Origin: Myxococcus hansupus
GTDB taxonomy: Bacteria; Myxococcota; Myxococcia; Myxococcales; Myxococcaceae
Length of the DNA stretch: 64,000 nt
Assembly: GCF_000280925.3 (NCBI RefSeq)
Contig: NZ_CP012109.1
Coordinates: forward strand, 6,282,501 to 6,346,500
Reading direction: 5' to 3'
Shown: one piece after another, positions 61,350 to 64,000 of the stretch
Position numbering within the stretch: the stretch's first letter is position 1
Layout: the number at the start of each line of letters is the position of its first letter
Position numbers and translations under genes: made by a program
Notes under the pieces: generated by a model
What the model saw: only the letters and a program-made list of their open reading frames with translations
The model's database searches: none
What the model was told of the DNA's origin: nothing

Positions 61350-62060
61350 ATGCGATTCATAACTGGCTCATTCCAGCAACTTGTGGTCGTCGCAACAACC
61401 ATTGCATTTTTTGCGGGTGAAGCGCTCGCTGCCAAGCGGCCTAACCCTGCTGAGTGCCTACTCTTCGAGTCGGAGTTCAAAAAGGTGGAGTTCCGAGTCA
61501 AGAAGGGTCTGACCGCGACCGCGCTAAAGAAGGAGCAGCTTCAGGACCTGCGCAAGCTCCGCACCGACCTGCAGAACGACTCCTGGTGGGCGAGCAGCGA
61601 CTGGGCCGTTGTCGTCGCGGCCGTCGGTGCCTTCGCAGGCAAGACGGTCGACACTTTTTCCCTTGCGGCAGGTCCCTACGGGCCGATGGTGGCGAGCTTG
61701 TACAGCGCAGCGGACACGGCGGTACGTAAGGGGTGGAATGAGAACGACCCCAAGGCCGCCGCGCGAGCCATCGTTCAGGACGAGGTCCTGGAGCGAGTTG
61801 CGGGAGCTGCGGGCGTCAACGTTAACGCGCTCTGGACGTCGGTGAAGGTGATGCGCAAGGCGTATGAGTTCAAGGATCTCGAGAAAAACGTGCAGCAGCG
61901 GGACGAGGTCCGAATGGTCGTGCAGCAGCAACTCCAGAACATCGACGCAGCGTTGAAGCGACTTCAGAAGGACCTTGACGACCACACCAGGGCCGAAAAG
62001 CAATTGGAGGCGCTGCACCAACAGATGCAGAGCGACCTCAGTGCGTGTGCGAGCCGATGA
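61350..62060 (+). CDS. Exported glycine/alanine-segment and coiled-coil protein, last gene of the MoxR operon
   Basis: A 236-residue protein. ATG at 61350 follows AAGGAG (61338-61343) and opens a signal peptide (SFQQLVVVATTIAFFAGEAL); the frame begins at 61290 without a good site. A hydrophobic, Ala/Gly-rich stretch follows at about 90-130 (DWAVVVAAVGAFAGKTVDTF), which could insert in a membrane, then a long coiled coil (about 180-236, QQQLQNIDAALKRLQKDLDD). The combination resembles pore-forming or tape-like proteins only in outline. Function unknown. Confidence 0.6.
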   Translation: MRFITGSFQQLVVVATTIAFFAGEALAAKRPNPAECLLFESEFKKVEFRVKKGLTATALKKEQLQDLRKLRTDLQNDSWWASSDWAVVVAAVGAFAGKTVDTFSLAAGPYGPMVASLYSAADTAVRKGWNENDPKAAARAIVQDEVLERVAGAAGVNVNALWTSVKVMRKAYEFKDLEKNVQQRDEVRMVVQQQLQNIDAALKRLQKDLDDHTRAEKQLEALHQQMQSDLSACASR

Positions 62061-62370
62061 TGGCACGAAGGGCCGCCGCTGAGTCCGTGTGTTCACGGGC
62101 CCGCCCGACGCGGATGGGCCCTGTGTCTTGCTGAAGTCCTCGGCCAGCTTTACCCAGGGTACCTGGCTGCACCTGCGATTGGACGTCAACGCCAACGGAG
62201 ACGTCGTCCTCAAGGCCCTCCAGAATGACTTGGCAGCGCACCCGCGCGGCACGCCTCCCGACTGGCATCCCGTACCGGGCATGGCCGACCTTATCGACGA
62301 CGGCCAACGTCTCGAAGCTCTCCGGCGTCCACACGGTGTGGCGTCCGCCTGGAGCTCGTCTCCTCGTGAG
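62061..62370 (+). pseudogene. Remnant of a phage-tail-associated lectin-like gene
   Basis: From 62089 an open frame reads VFTGPPDADGPCVLLKSSAS and TWLHLRLDVNANGDVVLKAL, then WHPVPGMADLIDDGQ, which is the style of the end of long concanavalin/LamG-like tail proteins. After that the match moves to another frame that ends at TGA 62368-62370, just before the next tail gene. The 5' part is missing: it is replaced by the MoxR operon. It is probably a decayed gene end at the island border. Confidence 0.4.
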
Positions 62371-62378
62371 GTGTCGCT

Positions 62379-63709
62379 ATGGCCACGGTTGAGCTACCCG
62401 CCCTCTGCGTCGCCACCGTCTCCCTCTTCGCCGAGACGCGCCGCCCCCTCCTCCTCAACCGTGCTCCGAGGAGGCGGACGTCCCCATCGACACCACGCTG
62501 GGGCTGGAGGTGGTGGACGTCGGCGTGGACGGCATTGCTCGGGCAGCGACGCGCGTCTGGGTGGACGAATTCCTCGCCTTCGAAGGCGGGGCTGACGTCG
62601 AGGTGCAACCCGCCTTCGCAGGGCCTCTGGCGGAGGTGACGCAGACGGGGGATACTCTGCGCGTGGTGCTCCACCCGGCCGTGCCGCTGGACAGCCAGGC
62701 CACCGTCTCCGTCCGCGTCGTATCGGCCACGGCGGGCGGCGCGCACCTCCTCGACGACACGTACACCTTCACCATGGAGGACAGGACAGCGCCCCGTCTC
62801 TTGGGTGCGCAAGCCGTGGGGCCGAAGTCGGTGCGCCTCGCATTTGACGAGGACGTTCGGGCGCCACCCGCAGCGCGCTTCACCTTCACACCTCGCGGCG
62901 CACCCGCAGTCCCGGTGGCCGCCACCGAGGCCGCAGCGGAAGGCGCCCTCGTCCACCTCGCCCTCGACACGGAGCTGACGCCGGACGTGGTGTACGAGGT
63001 GAGTGTAGAGGGCGTGACGGACACACACGGCAACCTGGTGCTCGCCCCGCACCATCGAGCCACCTTCACGGGCTTCCGGCCGGCCAGGCCGCCCTCCCGG
63101 CACTTCCAGCTCTGGGACATGCTGCCCCGCCACAACCGCCGCGCCGACGTGACGGGAGACTTGCACCGCTTCATCTCCTGCCTCCAGGAGGTGACGGACT
63201 TGCTCCTCTCTGACTTGGACGCCTTCCCCGACGTCTTCGACTTGGAGCGCGCGCCGGAGGCCTTCCTGGACGCCATCCTCCAGGACTTGGGCAACCCCTT
63301 CGCCTTCGAGATGGACGTCCTCGCCCGGCGCCGCCTGGCCGCCATCCTCACGGAGATGTACCAGCAGAAGGGCACGGCCCTGGGCCTGCGCAACGCCATC
63401 CGCTTCTTCCTCGGCATCGAGGTGCGGGCCATCTCCCCCTTCGCCTCGGACACCCTCGTGCTGGGCGAGTCCGAGCTGGGCGTCGACTGGGTACTGGGCC
63501 CTTCGGAGCGCTTCGCTCGCTACGCCTTCAACATCGAGGTGGAGCGTCTCCTCTCCCAGGCGGAGCGCCAGCGCCTGCGCACCCTCGTCGAGTACCTCAA
63601 GCCCGCCCACACCCACTTCGTGGACCTGGTGGAGCCCCTGCCGCCCGTCCTACCGGAGCACTGGGAGCTGGGACTCAGCGAGCTGGGCGAGACGTCACGC
63701 CTACATTGA
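62379..63709 (+). pseudogene. Phage tail protein I-like protein (TIGR02242-type), frameshifted
   Basis: ATG at 62379 follows GAGGTG and gives [20 protein letters not shown], but the rest continues in the -1 frame from about 62440-62480 ([20 protein letters not shown]), so a one-base loss or a frameshift lies there. The product then has SbsA-like Ig domains ([20 protein letters not shown]) and a C-terminal tail domain with [20 protein letters not shown] and [10 protein letters not shown], the conserved part of the tail protein I family used by phages and contractile injection systems. Total about 440 residues. ORF shown without the shift starts at GTG 62510. Confidence 0.65.
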
Positions 63710-63815
63710 ACGACATCTCCAAACAAAGACCGCAAAGGCTGGCGCGATAGCAACTTCAACTGCTTGTCTCAAAAAACGAGCGCTACTTGCGACTGACCTC
63801 ACTCCGTGCCAGAGT
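63710..63815. other. Short AT-richer intergenic spacer
   Basis: About 105 bases between the tail gene and a minus-strand gene end. No terminator hairpin with a T-run is evident. Base composition is lower in GC than its surroundings. Confidence 0.4.
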
Positions 63816-64000
63816 CTAGATCACATAGGCAAAGACGACTTCCTTGCCGTCAGTGGAGTAAACCCAGAAGGGGTGCGAATCCGTCGCAAGACGGTCGCAC
63901 CCCTTTTGTCGTTTCCAGTACGGAGTTTCCAAATGAAGCGGCGCAAACCACGGCAACAATCCCGAAGGTCCTCCAATCAATCCCCTCTCTCCCTGCATAC
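63816..64000 (-). CDS. C-terminal fragment of an unidentified protein
   Basis: A minus-strand frame that is open from the right window edge to the stop at 63816-63818. It reads at least 60 residues, for example LLPWFAPLHLETPYWKRQKG and HPFWVYSTDGKEVVFAYVI at the end. Composition is like a real protein (many aromatics, balanced charge), and codon use is less GC-biased than the core genome. The N-terminal part is outside the window, so the family cannot be named. Inside it, GGGGTGCGA (63870-63878) is complementary to TCGCACCCC (63894-63902). Confidence 0.45.
   Translation of the reverse strand, partial: MQGERGLIGGPSGLLPWFAPLHLETPYWKRQKGCDRLATDSHPFWVYSTDGKEVVFAYVI

Overview
The window is a high-GC, gene-dense myxobacterial chromosome segment, very probably Myxococcus or a close relative. 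The strongest evidence is a complete mglBA operon (13542-14620) whose MglA carries the diagnostic Thr in place of the conserved Asp of its TVPGQ motif. Tra/Sit-like toxin, FecR, Ser/Thr-kinase and AgmX-type proteins and the BPS export pair WzpB/WzaB fit the same assignment.

Region 1 (1-7.9 kb, core information processing): the 3' end of serS is followed by a tRNA block holding four tRNA-Ser isoacceptors (UGA, GCU, CGA, GGA), tRNA-Arg(ACG) and tadA, whose product edits that tRNA-Arg. Next come the SRP RNA gene (ffs), a divergent GT22-like membrane mannosyltransferase, then dnaX-ybaB-recR. dnaX is split between two reading frames: a gamma-like 402-aa frame and a tau tail in the +1 frame.

Region 2 (7.9-13.3 kb, minus strand): a tightly overlapping trio made of an outer-membrane/carboxypeptidase-regulatory-like protein, a FecR lipoprotein and a Ser/Thr kinase with an AgmX/TonB-like tail.

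Region 3 (13.5-27.5 kb, plus strand): mglB-mglA, then envelope genes resembling the Glt/Nfs machinery parts list (coiled-coil and TPR periplasmic proteins, a TPR lipoprotein, an FHA-TM-AgmX protein), a cNMP-binding protein, a small exported protein, and the WzpB-like barrel with the WzaB-like short OPX lipoprotein of biosurfactant-polysaccharide export.

Region 4 (27.5-33.8 kb, minus strand): suhB, a TlpA-like thioredoxin, mpl, a serine beta-lactamase-like hydrolase, an LD-carboxypeptidase and rsmB. Mpl and LdcA together point to murein-peptide recycling.

Region 5 (33.84 kb to the end, accessory): a tRNA-Asn gene marks the left border of a probable genomic island. It carries a type I restriction-modification operon (an HTH-HsdM fusion, HsdS, HsdR, a short zinc metallopeptidase), a toxin/immunity pair whose toxin has lost its N-terminus next to an IS3 element, a second truncated IS3 element, a catalytic-domain-only tyrosine recombinase near clustered GTTCACTTTC repeats, and a nine-gene plus-strand operon (49.2-62.1 kb). 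That operon is built around a MoxR AAA+ ATPase and a giant membrane protein ending in a DUF58/vWA-like domain, and most of its other products are exported or membrane proteins I do not recognise. It is the best candidate in the window for an undescribed system. It abuts the degraded end of a phage-tail-like locus (tail lectin-like remnant and a frameshifted tail protein I-like gene).
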